7,847 nucleotides of DNA from contig JAFSQO010000041.1 of NCBI GenBank assembly GCA_017446645.1, forward strand, positions 1-7,847, read 5' to 3'. Below the pieces are notes generated by a model that saw only the letters and a program-made list of their open reading frames with translations, had not been told where the DNA came from and did not search any database. The first letter of the stretch is position 1; each line of letters begins with the position of its first letter. A program made the translations under genes and the position numbers. Source of the stretch: Synergistaceae bacterium. GTDB lineage: Bacteria > Synergistota > Synergistia > Synergistales > Aminobacteriaceae. This document shows positions 1 to 5,776 of this stretch, piece by piece.

Positions 1-278
1 TAGCCGACTAAGTTCTGGCCTCGTAATAACATCTGGAGCTTGGCATTCTTGACTCTTGCCCGGATTAATCTCAGCCTCTCCCAAGGGTCTTCATCAAGGA
101 AGCGCATTGCAGAGTCAAATGTTGCTCCTCCCCACATCTCTAACGCCCAGTAGCCTGCGTTGTCCATGTATTCGAGCACGGGAAGCATGTCATCAGTTCG
201 CATTCTGGTTGCGATTAATGACTGGTGAGCATCACGTAAAGCGGTTTCGGTGATTCTGACTTTCTTTTCTCCTGCCAT
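1..278 (-). CDS. oadA: Oxaloacetate decarboxylase / pyruvate carboxylase carboxyltransferase subunit, N-terminal part (partial)
   Basis: The first 92 codons of a gene that leaves the window at base 1. The translation starts [20 protein letters not shown] and carries hallmarks of the biotin-dependent carboxyltransferase TIM-barrel family: ALRDAHQSL (residues 14-22, with the metal-binding Asp of the LRD motif), [11 protein letters not shown], then MWGGATFD, and [10 protein letters not shown] at the edge. In this family the subunit moves a carboxyl group between oxaloacetate or pyruvate and biotin. The ATG at 278 is preceded by a perfect AGGAGG (295-290) with an 11-base A/T spacer, so the start is well supported. 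It lies 60 bases downstream of mazG on the same strand. The visible part cannot separate an OadA decarboxylase subunit (sodium pump) from a PycB pyruvate carboxylase subunit; the C-terminal biotinyl domain and the neighbouring genes would decide. Family assignment is very secure, the exact reaction is not. Confidence 0.93.
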   Translation of the reverse strand, partial: MAGEKKVRITETALRDAHQSLIATRMRTDDMLPVLEYMDNAGYWALEMWGGATFDSAMRFLDEDPWERLRLIRARVKNAKLQMLLRGQNLVG

Positions 279-338
279 AAAAAAATTTTCCTCCTGTTTT
301 GTGTTTATATTTTTTCTGTGAATTTTCTCTATTATACT
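279..338 (-). promoter_or_regulatory. Leader of the carboxyltransferase gene: AGGAGG ribosome site and possible -10
   Basis: The 60-base gap between mazG and oadA contains AGGAGG at 295-290, which sets the oadA start. It also contains a perfect TATAAT on the minus strand at 336-331, just after the mazG stop codon. No convincing -35 lies 16-18 bases upstream; the 17-base position reads AAAGAA inside the mazG 3' end. A local promoter is therefore possible but weak, and read-through from mazG is equally plausible. There is no hairpin terminator here. Confidence 0.4.
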
Positions 339-1112
339 TTATTTCTTCAAGATTTCTTTAGCTTTGTCCCAAAACGAGTCAAGCTCCTCAAGTGTGTAAT
401 CGCTCATACTCTTGTTTTCACGTTGTGCAAATTCCTCCATGATTGCGAATCTCTTCCTGAATTTCTCGCAGACCTTATTCAACGCAGCATCCGGGTCAAC
501 TTTGAGTCTTCGGGCAAGATTCACAGTCATGAACAACACATCGCCTAACTCGTCTTCGATATGAGTCTGGTTGCCTTCATTCGCAGCGTCTTTGAGTTCG
601 CATATCTCCTCATCGAGTTTTGCAAACAAAGGTTCAGGACTTCCAGCAGGCCAGTCAAAGCCAACGTGAGCAGCTTTACCCTGAATCCTGTTAGCTTTCA
701 ACAGGGGAGGCAAACCATCAGGGACTCCGGCAAGAATCGAAGTGTTCTGGTGTTTTTCGAGGCGTTCCTGAGTCTTTATCTTCTCCCAGTTACGCAGGAC
801 TTCATCGCTGTCCTTTGCGTCAACATTGCCGAATACATGAGGGTGACGGCGGATTAACTTGTCGCAAATTGTTCTGACTATGTCCTTCATGTCGAAAGCG
901 TCTGAGCCTGACTCTTTAGCGAGAGAAGCTACGAAGACAACCTGCAATAATAAATCTCCTGCCTCTTCCCGGATTGCCTGCATGTCATGTTTCGTGATTG
1001 CGTCTGCGAGTTCATAAGCCTCTTCAGTTATCGGAGTCCTTATCGTTTCAAGTGTCTGCTTGCGATCCCAGGGACAGCCCCCCGGAGCGCGTAATCTCTC
1101 AATGATGTTCAC
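339..1112 (-). CDS. mazG: Nucleoside triphosphate pyrophosphohydrolase MazG
   Basis: Full-length MazG (257 residues from the GTG at 1112; the E. coli protein is about 263). MazG hydrolyses NTPs and dNTPs to the monophosphate and pyrophosphate in the cytoplasm, clearing aberrant nucleotides and affecting ppGpp levels. Both tandem MazG domains are visible. The first has GGCPWDRKQT (11-20) and the metal-binding EEAYE (30-34) with EEAGD (49-53). The second has EEICE (168-172) and EDELGD (186-191). The linker contains the typical LPPLLKANRIQGKAAHVGFDW. The only standard start codon in this frame is the GTG, which has no ribosome-binding sequence, while MazG-like coding sequence (FDEIVNIIERLR) continues upstream of it to a TGA at 1160-1158. 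The real start is probably upstream and non-AUG, or the sequence has an error (see findings). The gene lies 70 bases after the capA-like gene and 60 before oadA. Confidence 0.95.
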   Translation of the reverse strand: MNIIERLRAPGGCPWDRKQTLETIRTPITEEAYELADAITKHDMQAIREEAGDLLLQVVFVASLAKESGSDAFDMKDIVRTICDKLIRRHPHVFGNVDAKDSDEVLRNWEKIKTQERLEKHQNTSILAGVPDGLPPLLKANRIQGKAAHVGFDWPAGSPEPLFAKLDEEICELKDAANEGNQTHIEDELGDVLFMTVNLARRLKVDPDAALNKVCEKFRKRFAIMEEFAQRENKSMSDYTLEELDSFWDKAKEILKK

Positions 1113-1139
1113 GATTTCGTCAAAATAATGTGAGTTCTC

Positions 1140-1157
1140 TATAGCGATTCCCTTCTT
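1140..1157 (-). promoter_or_regulatory. Candidate ribosome site and AUA start of mazG
   Basis: On the minus strand, AAGAAGGGA (1157-1149) is followed after the six bases ATCGCT by ATA (1142-1140), in frame with mazG. Starting there gives MENSHYFDEIVNIIERLR, an N-terminus of the usual MazG length that covers the conserved helix before CPWD. The GTG at 1112 has no such site upstream. This is an inference from spacing and family resemblance; AUA is a very rare start codon. Confidence 0.4.
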
Positions 1158-1167
1158 TCATGCTTTA

Positions 1168-1173
1168 ATTATA
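1168..1173 (-). promoter_or_regulatory. Possible -10 element upstream of mazG
   Basis: A perfect minus-strand TATAAT lies directly after the capA-like stop codon and 10 bases upstream of the mazG ribosome-site candidate. The sequence 17 bases further up (GTCCGA) is not a -35, and there is no extended -10 TG. It is recorded only because mazG could have its own transcript; chance is a fair alternative in this A/T-rich gap. Confidence 0.2.
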
Positions 1174-1182
1174 GCTTAATGC

Positions 1183-2379
1183 TTAATCTCTCGGACTCTT
1201 TCTCTTGCTTACGGGTAACTTCTCCGGCTCCTCTTCAGTCCAGAGCGTGTAAAATCCATACTCGTCAACTTCCTCACGTGCTCCAAGAAACTCAAGAACT
1301 GCTTTACCTGTCTTGCGAATCTTTGCAAGCATTGACTTCGAGAGTCCCTTAAAGTCCAATTTCTCAATCGTATTCTCGTCCGTCCCTGAATACGTTACTT
1401 CAGTGCGTTTTTGTCCTGGTGCTACGACATATAACGGTGCAGCTCCCAACTTCGCGAGCCTTGTATTGCCGGAGTCGTCTTTCACGAATTCAGCTGACAG
1501 GATATAAGTGCGTTCTCTGGGCAAAGTCCTCTGAAAAGATACAAAATTCCCTAACGACCACGCTACTGCTTTGACGTTGTTGTTCTCGTCTATTCGGACT
1601 TCAACGGGCTGCAACACGTGAGGATGAGTGCCGATTAATAGATCTGCTCCGTTATCGAATGCTGTATTCGCCGCATTAATCTGGTGAGTACTGGGCTTGA
1701 AGTGGTACTCGTTGCCCCAGTGAAAGCACGCTATGATTACGTCAGGCTTGAGGGTCTTAGCGCGCTCCAGTCCTGCAATAATATTCTTGTCGCTGATAGT
1801 GTTCAGGTGAACGTCTTTATTGTCTTTCGGCCATAAATTGCTCCCGTATGTGTAATTCACGAAGGCTGCCGTTATCCCGTCATTTTCGAGAATGTATGCA
1901 TCGTTCGAGGGAATGTCATCAAGTCCGAGTCCAGTCCATGCCAAATCTGCAGAGTCAAGGACTTCTGTAGTACGTCTTGCACCTTCTGCGCCCTTGTCGA
2001 AGATGTGATTATTTGCAAGTGTGAGCAGGTCAACTTCCAAGTCATTACTCAACGTGTCAATCAATGAGTCAGGAGTGTTGAACATTGGGTAGCCGGAATA
2101 ATTTATTTTTCTCTTGCCCTGTTGAGTCCCTGCAAAAACAGTTTCAAGATTGCCGACCAGGAATGTGTCAGAGAATAAGGGCTTCACTCGCCTGAATTGC
2201 GGTGAAAAATCATAAGTGTTGCGTAATGCCTTGTCCCTGCCTTTATAGCGTGCTGCGTCCAGTTGCTGCTGGTGTGCCATGATGTCGCCGATGAATAAGA
2301 ACCTTGCGCGGGTCTCTGCATAGAGTCCAGACACAAATATCAACGAGATTACAAGAGAGAGAAATAATTTTGCCTTCAT
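1183..2379 (-). CDS. Secreted CapA-family (poly-gamma-glutamate synthesis type) metallophosphoesterase-like protein
   Basis: A 398-residue protein with a clear signal peptide (MKAKLFLSLVISLIFVSGLYA, residues 1-21, cleavage predicted before ETR), so it acts outside the cytoplasmic membrane. The body matches the PGA_cap/CapA fold, related to calcineurin-type phosphoesterases: GDIM (31-34), GNLE (76-79), LANNHIFDKG (121-130), HWGNEY (220-225), GTHPHVLQ (250-257) and SLGNF (275-279) are the family's metal-site blocks in the usual order. CapA proteins take part in poly-gamma-glutamate capsule formation or related envelope polymers, but the other pgs/cap genes are not here, so capsule synthesis should not be assumed. 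The C-terminus ends in a charged tail (KLPVSKRKSPRD). The ATG at 2379 has GGAGG at 2398-2394, a rather long 14-base spacer; no closer start is available. It is divergent from prmA and heads the minus-strand group with mazG and oadA. Confidence 0.88.
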   Translation of the reverse strand: MKAKLFLSLVISLIFVSGLYAETRARFLFIGDIMAHQQQLDAARYKGRDKALRNTYDFSPQFRRVKPLFSDTFLVGNLETVFAGTQQGKRKINYSGYPMFNTPDSLIDTLSNDLEVDLLTLANNHIFDKGAEGARRTTEVLDSADLAWTGLGLDDIPSNDAYILENDGITAAFVNYTYGSNLWPKDNKDVHLNTISDKNIIAGLERAKTLKPDVIIACFHWGNEYHFKPSTHQINAANTAFDNGADLLIGTHPHVLQPVEVRIDENNNVKAVAWSLGNFVSFQRTLPRERTYILSAEFVKDDSGNTRLAKLGAAPLYVVAPGQKRTEVTYSGTDENTIEKLDFKGLSKSMLAKIRKTGKAVLEFLGAREEVDEYGFYTLWTEEEPEKLPVSKRKSPRD

Positions 2380-2476
2380 GAGTAAAATAAAATCCTCCGT
2401 GAAAAATTTTCTTGAATTATAATATCATGACACGTAAAAATTTTTCATGTATGAAGGAATTATGAAGGAAATTAAC
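2380..2476. promoter_or_regulatory. Divergent intergenic region between capA-like and prmA
   Basis: This gap must hold the start signals for both directions. The palindrome ATTATAAT at 2416-2423 gives a perfect TATAAT on each strand (plus 2418-2423, minus 2421-2416), so it could serve as a shared -10 for divergent promoters. Neither direction has a recognisable -35 at 16-18 bases, so an activator or an alternative element may be needed. Two inverted copies of AAAATTTTTCA flank the palindrome (minus strand 2410-2400, plus strand 2437-2447). The capA ribosome site GGAGG is at 2398-2394. Confidence 0.45.
2451..2473 (+). repeat. Tandem duplication of the prmA ribosome-site segment
   Basis: ATGAAGGAATT (2451-2461) is followed directly by ATGAAGGAAATT (2462-2473), near-identical units each carrying a GAAGGA ribosome-binding core. 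The second core is well placed (about 7 bases) for the ATG at 2477. The first core is only 3 bases from the ATG at 2462, which is too close to use. Confidence 0.6.
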
Positions 2477-3427
2477 ATGCTCGACGAATTAGAGAACTAC
2501 ACGAAACATCAAAACGAGAAAAATAATTACTGGTGGACTATAGAGTACAGTGTGCCGGTCTCACAGAGCAACATAAACTTCAATGAGGAAAGACTCAGCA
2601 CGATAGCAGAATTGACTCATGCCCTGGGTTCATATTTTTTCACTGAAGAGGACTCCGTGTCAGGGCTTCGCAAGTTATTCATGAGGGCAGATTACGATGA
2701 GGCAATCAACATTGACGAGTTATGCTCACATGCAAAGTACTTACTGGGAACACCTGAATTTGAGGGCATAGATTTATCCCGTTGCTATAAAACAAGCAAT
2801 CAGCCCTGGGAGACTCAGCACTTCGATGCATTCCCGCCCCTTAATGTCGGCAAAAGTTTAGTCGTCATGGCTCCTTGGCACGCTAAAGAAAAAATACAGC
2901 ACGGAAGAAAACCGATATACATATTTCCTGCAAGCGCGTTCGGTACAGGTTATCACGAAAGCACTCGCATAGCCCTTGCCTTGCTCGAAGACGTTGTGAA
3001 GTCCGGCGATGTTATCCTTGACGTTGGAACAGGTACAGGGATCTTATTCATAGCAGCGTTGAAGATGGGAGCAGCAAAGGCCATTGCACGAGACATTGAC
3101 CCCGCGACTCTTGACGAGGCCAAGCGAAACATGAATCTCAACGGGATAAACCCAAAAGTCTGCGAGCTTTCAGAAGGCGATTTGCTCAAAGGCTTCCGGG
3201 GTCAGGTAAATATTCTCACTGCAAATATTTTGCTAAATCCTAATCTTTCAATGCTTCCGGACGTTAAAAGCGTGTTAAAGCCAAAGGGTTACGCAATTTT
3301 TTCCGGGATGACCAACGTAGAGAGTTATACGTTCATTTCTGTCTTGAACTCTTCCGGAATGGAAATCGACAAAGAACTCAAATTCGGGGACTGGTGGGGA
3401 TGCAGGGCGGTCAAGGCTTGGGGCTAG
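2477..3427 (+). CDS. prmA: Ribosomal protein L11 methyltransferase PrmA
   Basis: A class I SAM-dependent methyltransferase of the PrmA family, which trimethylates lysines and the N-terminus of ribosomal protein L11. An N-terminal recognition domain begins at WWTIEY (19-24). The linker NVGKSLVVMAPWH matches the family's RVGxxLxIxPPW block. The catalytic domain shows PASAFGTGYHES (151-162), the SAM-binding VILDVGTGTGIL (179-190), the acidic DIDP (206-209) and the PrmA signature ANILLNP (249-255), ending with SGM (276-278). Departures from the usual sequence are GTGYHES for GTGTHPT and ARDIDP for AVDIDP. The start was chosen at ATG 2477 because AAGGA (2465-2469) lies 7 bases upstream; in-frame ATGs at 2447 and 2462 would add 10 or 5 residues but have no well-spaced ribosome site. 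The 3' end overlaps mtaB. Length (316 residues) is normal. Confidence 0.88.
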   Translation: MLDELENYTKHQNEKNNYWWTIEYSVPVSQSNINFNEERLSTIAELTHALGSYFFTEEDSVSGLRKLFMRADYDEAINIDELCSHAKYLLGTPEFEGIDLSRCYKTSNQPWETQHFDAFPPLNVGKSLVVMAPWHAKEKIQHGRKPIYIFPASAFGTGYHESTRIALALLEDVVKSGDVILDVGTGTGILFIAALKMGAAKAIARDIDPATLDEAKRNMNLNGINPKVCELSEGDLLKGFRGQVNILTANILLNPNLSMLPDVKSVLKPKGYAIFSGMTNVESYTFISVLNSSGMEIDKELKFGDWWGCRAVKAWG

Positions 3428-4725
3428 TCTTCGTTCACGTCTTCGGCTGCCGGTCGAGTCTCTGCGAAGGCGAATACATTGCTGGCTCTCTGAAATCTAA
3501 AGGCGCATTCATCACTGAGGACATCAATGACTCATACAACGCTGCAGTTATCGTTACGTGCTCAGTTACACAAGAAGCTGACAGGAAATGCAGGCAGTTA
3601 GTCCGTAGAGTGCGCAAGAGTCTCGGCCCTGAAGGTGTGCTTGCAGTCTGCGGTTGTTGGTCACAGGGTCTTGACTCTGACTCGGCTAGGGAACTCGGTA
3701 TAAATATCCTCGCTGGCTCACGGGGTAAAAAGCTCCTGCCTGAGGTCATAGAGTCGGCAATCCTGAGTCATGATACCGGCTTTCAGGATTTGCGGACTCA
3801 TAATCTCTTCCCGCCTGAATTGTCTTGGGAGGAGCTTGAGATTACTTCACCGGTTATGCATTCACGAGCTTTCATGAAGATTCAAGACGGCTGCGATCAC
3901 TTCTGCACGTATTGCATTATTCCGTATTTGAGGGGTAAACCAGTAAGCAGACCTGAGAGGAATATTATTGACGAGATTCACAGGCTGATTGACAACGGAA
4001 CCCGCGAGATAATTTTCACAGGCATTCACTTAGGTATTTACGGACGCGATATTGACTCCTCACTTGCTGATTTGATTCGTTCTGTATCAAGGATTCATGA
4101 CCTCAAGAGATTACGTCTAGGCTCACTTGAACCCTTCTCACTGGACGAAAATTTACTTGCAGCCCTGAGTGAGTGCGACTCGTTCTGTCGTCATCTGCAC
4201 TTGCCCTTACAGAGCGGCGATGATAATATTCTCTCGGCAATGAGACGCGGCTACACTTCTGAAGAGTTCGTGAAAATCTGCGAGAATGCCCGTAAATTTC
4301 TGGGCGATGACCTGCACATCTCAAGCGATATATTAATCGGCTTCCCGGCTGAGAGTGAGTCAGCCTTCGACAACACTTTGAACGTAATGCGAGAGGCAAA
4401 ACTCGGACGCGTTCATGTATTCCCGTTCTCTGAGCGTAAAGGGACTCTGGCAGAAAAAATGGCCATGAAGGTAGCACATGACGAGAAGATTTTACGGGTC
4501 TCACGCGCAATAACTCTTGGCCGTGAACTCTATGACTCTTATATAAAGCGATTCATAAATCATGAAGTAGAGATCCTCATAGAAGAAAGCGGAACTAAAG
4601 GACATACCCAGCACTTTATCGAAGCTGATATACTTGACGGGAAATTTTCAGCGAACCAAATAATTAAGGCAAAGGCAGTTAGTAAATCAAATGACAGACT
4701 CGAATGCATTATCAATAGGAATTGA
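3400..4725 (+). CDS. mtaB: tRNA (N6-L-threonylcarbamoyladenosine(37)-C2)-methylthiotransferase MtaB
   Basis: A radical-SAM methylthiotransferase that converts t6A37 to ms2t6A37 in tRNAs reading ANN codons. The N-terminal UPF0004 domain carries three cluster cysteines: FGCR (C17), TCSVTQEADRK (C54) and CGCWSQ (C86). The radical-SAM centre is DGCDHFCTYC (C165, C169, C172; CxxxCxxC), followed by IIPYLRGK, RLGSLEP, HLPLQSGDD and DILIGFP. Residues from about 380 form the TRAM RNA-binding domain. TCSVTQEADRK and LRLGSLEP favour MtaB over MiaB or RimO. Length (441 residues) is typical. The start is ambiguous: GTG 3394, ATG 3400 and TTG 3418 are in frame. I chose ATG 3400 (GGGGA at 3386-3390, 9-base gap); TTG 3418, yielding MGLVFVHVFGCR, is also credible. 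The gene overlaps prmA by 28 bases and the next gene by 35, so translation is probably coupled. Confidence 0.93.
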   Translation: MQGGQGLGLVFVHVFGCRSSLCEGEYIAGSLKSKGAFITEDINDSYNAAVIVTCSVTQEADRKCRQLVRRVRKSLGPEGVLAVCGCWSQGLDSDSARELGINILAGSRGKKLLPEVIESAILSHDTGFQDLRTHNLFPPELSWEELEITSPVMHSRAFMKIQDGCDHFCTYCIIPYLRGKPVSRPERNIIDEIHRLIDNGTREIIFTGIHLGIYGRDIDSSLADLIRSVSRIHDLKRLRLGSLEPFSLDENLLAALSECDSFCRHLHLPLQSGDDNILSAMRRGYTSEEFVKICENARKFLGDDLHISSDILIGFPAESESAFDNTLNVMREAKLGRVHVFPFSERKGTLAEKMAMKVAHDEKILRVSRAITLGRELYDSYIKRFINHEVEILIEESGTKGHTQHFIEADILDGKFSANQIIKAKAVSKSNDRLECIINRN

Positions 4726-5689
4726 CGCAGGCACAAGGATTTCAAAGGCAGCTTACTCCGACTCTCATTCAAGAACAACGCGAATCATAGCGAGAATTGA
4801 GGGCTTTGACGTGAATGCTTTGCGCGAAGAATCAGAGATGAAACTGGACGACATCGTAACTTCATGCGTTATTGCCATTCCCGATGAATACACGGCAAGG
4901 CAGTATGATGAACTAATCAGCACGGCCTCACGTTCGGGCTTTGAGGACGTTGACATAATCAGCGAGTACGAGGCTATGAACTGGGAGCTTAATTTAGAGA
5001 CAGAAGCAAGTGCGTTGATTTGCGACTTCGGGGCTTCACGCGTCAACTTTGCTGTTATCGGCAATGATGAATTAATCGACACTGAAGTAATTCCAGATTT
5101 TGGCGGCAATGAGTGCGATAAAATTTTTGCGTCATGGCTGAGTGAGAGATTTATCCTGAATCTAATCGACGAAAAGTTACTCCGGCAGCGTGCTGAACAG
5201 ATAAAATTTACCCTGAGTGTCAGCGATTTCGTAACATGGCGAGGCGTTGACATCTTGCGCGAGGACTTCGAGAGGCTGATATACTTTCCCGTCAAGAGAA
5301 TCACTCACCATGCAAAGAAATTCATGAGAGTCTACAGGCCCGACAAATTTATCCTGGCTGGAGGAATGAGCAGCGTCCCGTTAATCCGTCAGTTATTCAC
5401 AGAAGAGTTGAATCTCTCACCGGAAATTCATGCGGACATAATCGCAAAGGGTGCAGCTCTGAAGGCTCGTGAATATTCGCAGGAGTCAGTGAACAGGGGT
5501 AATCACAATCATCAGGAAATTTCGCAGAGACTCCGGGAACTCAAGGCAGAAATTATCGAACTCGAGGCCAATTTGACACGCTCGCAGAGAGACAGGCTTT
5601 ACTTGTTATTCAAGCAGGCGGAAGGTATTAACAACTCTGGGATTATCGAACTCATGGAGGGACTCATTAATGAGCTGAAGAGTGCATGA
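4691..5689 (+). CDS. Reduced Hsp70/DnaK-like ATPase without substrate-binding domain
   Basis: A 332-residue Hsp70-family protein. Recognisable blocks in DnaK order are: phosphate-1 IGIDAGTRISKAAY (9-22), VIAIPDEYTARQYDEL (60-75) matching DnaK's VPAYFNDAQRQ, ISEYEAMN (90-97) matching INEPTAAA, phosphate-2 CDFGASRVNF (111-120), DFGGNECD (136-143), the adenosine motif FILAGGMSSVP (220-230) and IAKGAAL (251-257). Several features are reduced. Only about 45 residues separate phosphate-1 from VIAIP, against roughly 130 in DnaK, so subdomain IB and its catalytic Lys seem lost. The phosphate-2 GGGTFD is GASRVN. Residues 274-330 form a charged helical, coiled-coil-like tail in place of the beta-sandwich substrate domain. 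Classical chaperone function is therefore unlikely; a scaffold or regulatory ATPase is possible. The ATG at 4691 is the only good start and overlaps mtaB by 35 bases; no strong ribosome site is visible, consistent with coupling. The specific role is unknown. Confidence 0.85.
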   Translation: MTDSNALSIGIDAGTRISKAAYSDSHSRTTRIIARIEGFDVNALREESEMKLDDIVTSCVIAIPDEYTARQYDELISTASRSGFEDVDIISEYEAMNWELNLETEASALICDFGASRVNFAVIGNDELIDTEVIPDFGGNECDKIFASWLSERFILNLIDEKLLRQRAEQIKFTLSVSDFVTWRGVDILREDFERLIYFPVKRITHHAKKFMRVYRPDKFILAGGMSSVPLIRQLFTEELNLSPEIHADIIAKGAALKAREYSQESVNRGNHNHQEISQRLRELKAEIIELEANLTRSQRDRLYLLFKQAEGINNSGIIELMEGLINELKSA

Positions 5690-5705
5690 TTACGTAAACA
5701 CGCTA

Positions 5706-5734
5706 TAGAAATATAAGCAAATATTTGACATAAT
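5706..5734 (+). promoter_or_regulatory. Candidate extended -10 promoter for the rhodanese operon
   Basis: TAGAAA (5706-5711, four of six -35 matches) lies 17 bases before CATAAT (5729-5734, five of six), which is preceded by TG at 5726-5727 to give the extended -10 form TGACATAAT. Transcription would start near 5741, leaving a leader of about 36 bases that includes the AGGAGG. An alternative reading uses the perfect TTGACA at 5725-5730 as a -35, but only poly-A lies at the matching -10 position. An AAATAT/ATATTT inverted repeat (5709-5714 and 5721-5726) overlaps the spacer and could be an operator. Confidence 0.45.
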
Positions 5735-5749
5735 CACTACATTTCCAAA

Positions 5750-5765
5750 AAAATTTTTCAGGAGG
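5750..5765 (+). promoter_or_regulatory. Shared A/T element and ribosome site before the rhodanese gene
   Basis: AAAATTTTTCA (5750-5760) runs directly into AGGAGG (5760-5765), which lies 11 bases before the ATG at 5777. The same 11-base element joined to a GGAGG is found in front of the capA-like gene on the other strand, and again just before prmA. The AGGAGG firmly supports the 5777 start. Confidence 0.6.
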
Positions 5766-5776
5766 CGGACTCTATA

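Noticed and set aside
56..253. Plus-strand open frame of 65 codons at the left edge
   Set aside because: It lies wholly antisense to the carboxyltransferase gene, whose family motifs are unmistakable on the minus strand.
318..857. Plus-strand open frames of 76 and 98 codons
   Set aside because: Both are antisense to mazG, have no ribosome site and show no domain-like sequence.
1313..1507. Plus-strand open frame of 64 codons
   Set aside because: It is antisense to the capA-like gene, with no start signal or recognisable protein pattern.
2953..3189. Minus-strand open frame of 78 codons
   Set aside because: It mirrors the SAM-binding region of prmA and has low-complexity Ser/Arg-rich shadow composition.
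3435..4778. Minus-strand open frames of 104, 135 and 72 codons across mtaB
   Set aside because: All are shadows of mtaB and the start of the Hsp70-like gene, both of which have conserved motifs on the plus strand.
4765..5304. Minus-strand open frame of 179 codons
   Set aside because: Although long, it is antisense to the Hsp70-like gene; its Ser/Leu/Ile-rich translation is typical of a reverse-complement shadow and no ribosome site was seen.
5747..5758. A-run/T-run palindrome as a rho-independent terminator after the Hsp70-like gene
   Set aside because: There is no GC-rich stem; the A/T tract runs straight into the ribosome site and recurs upstream of other genes as a leader element.
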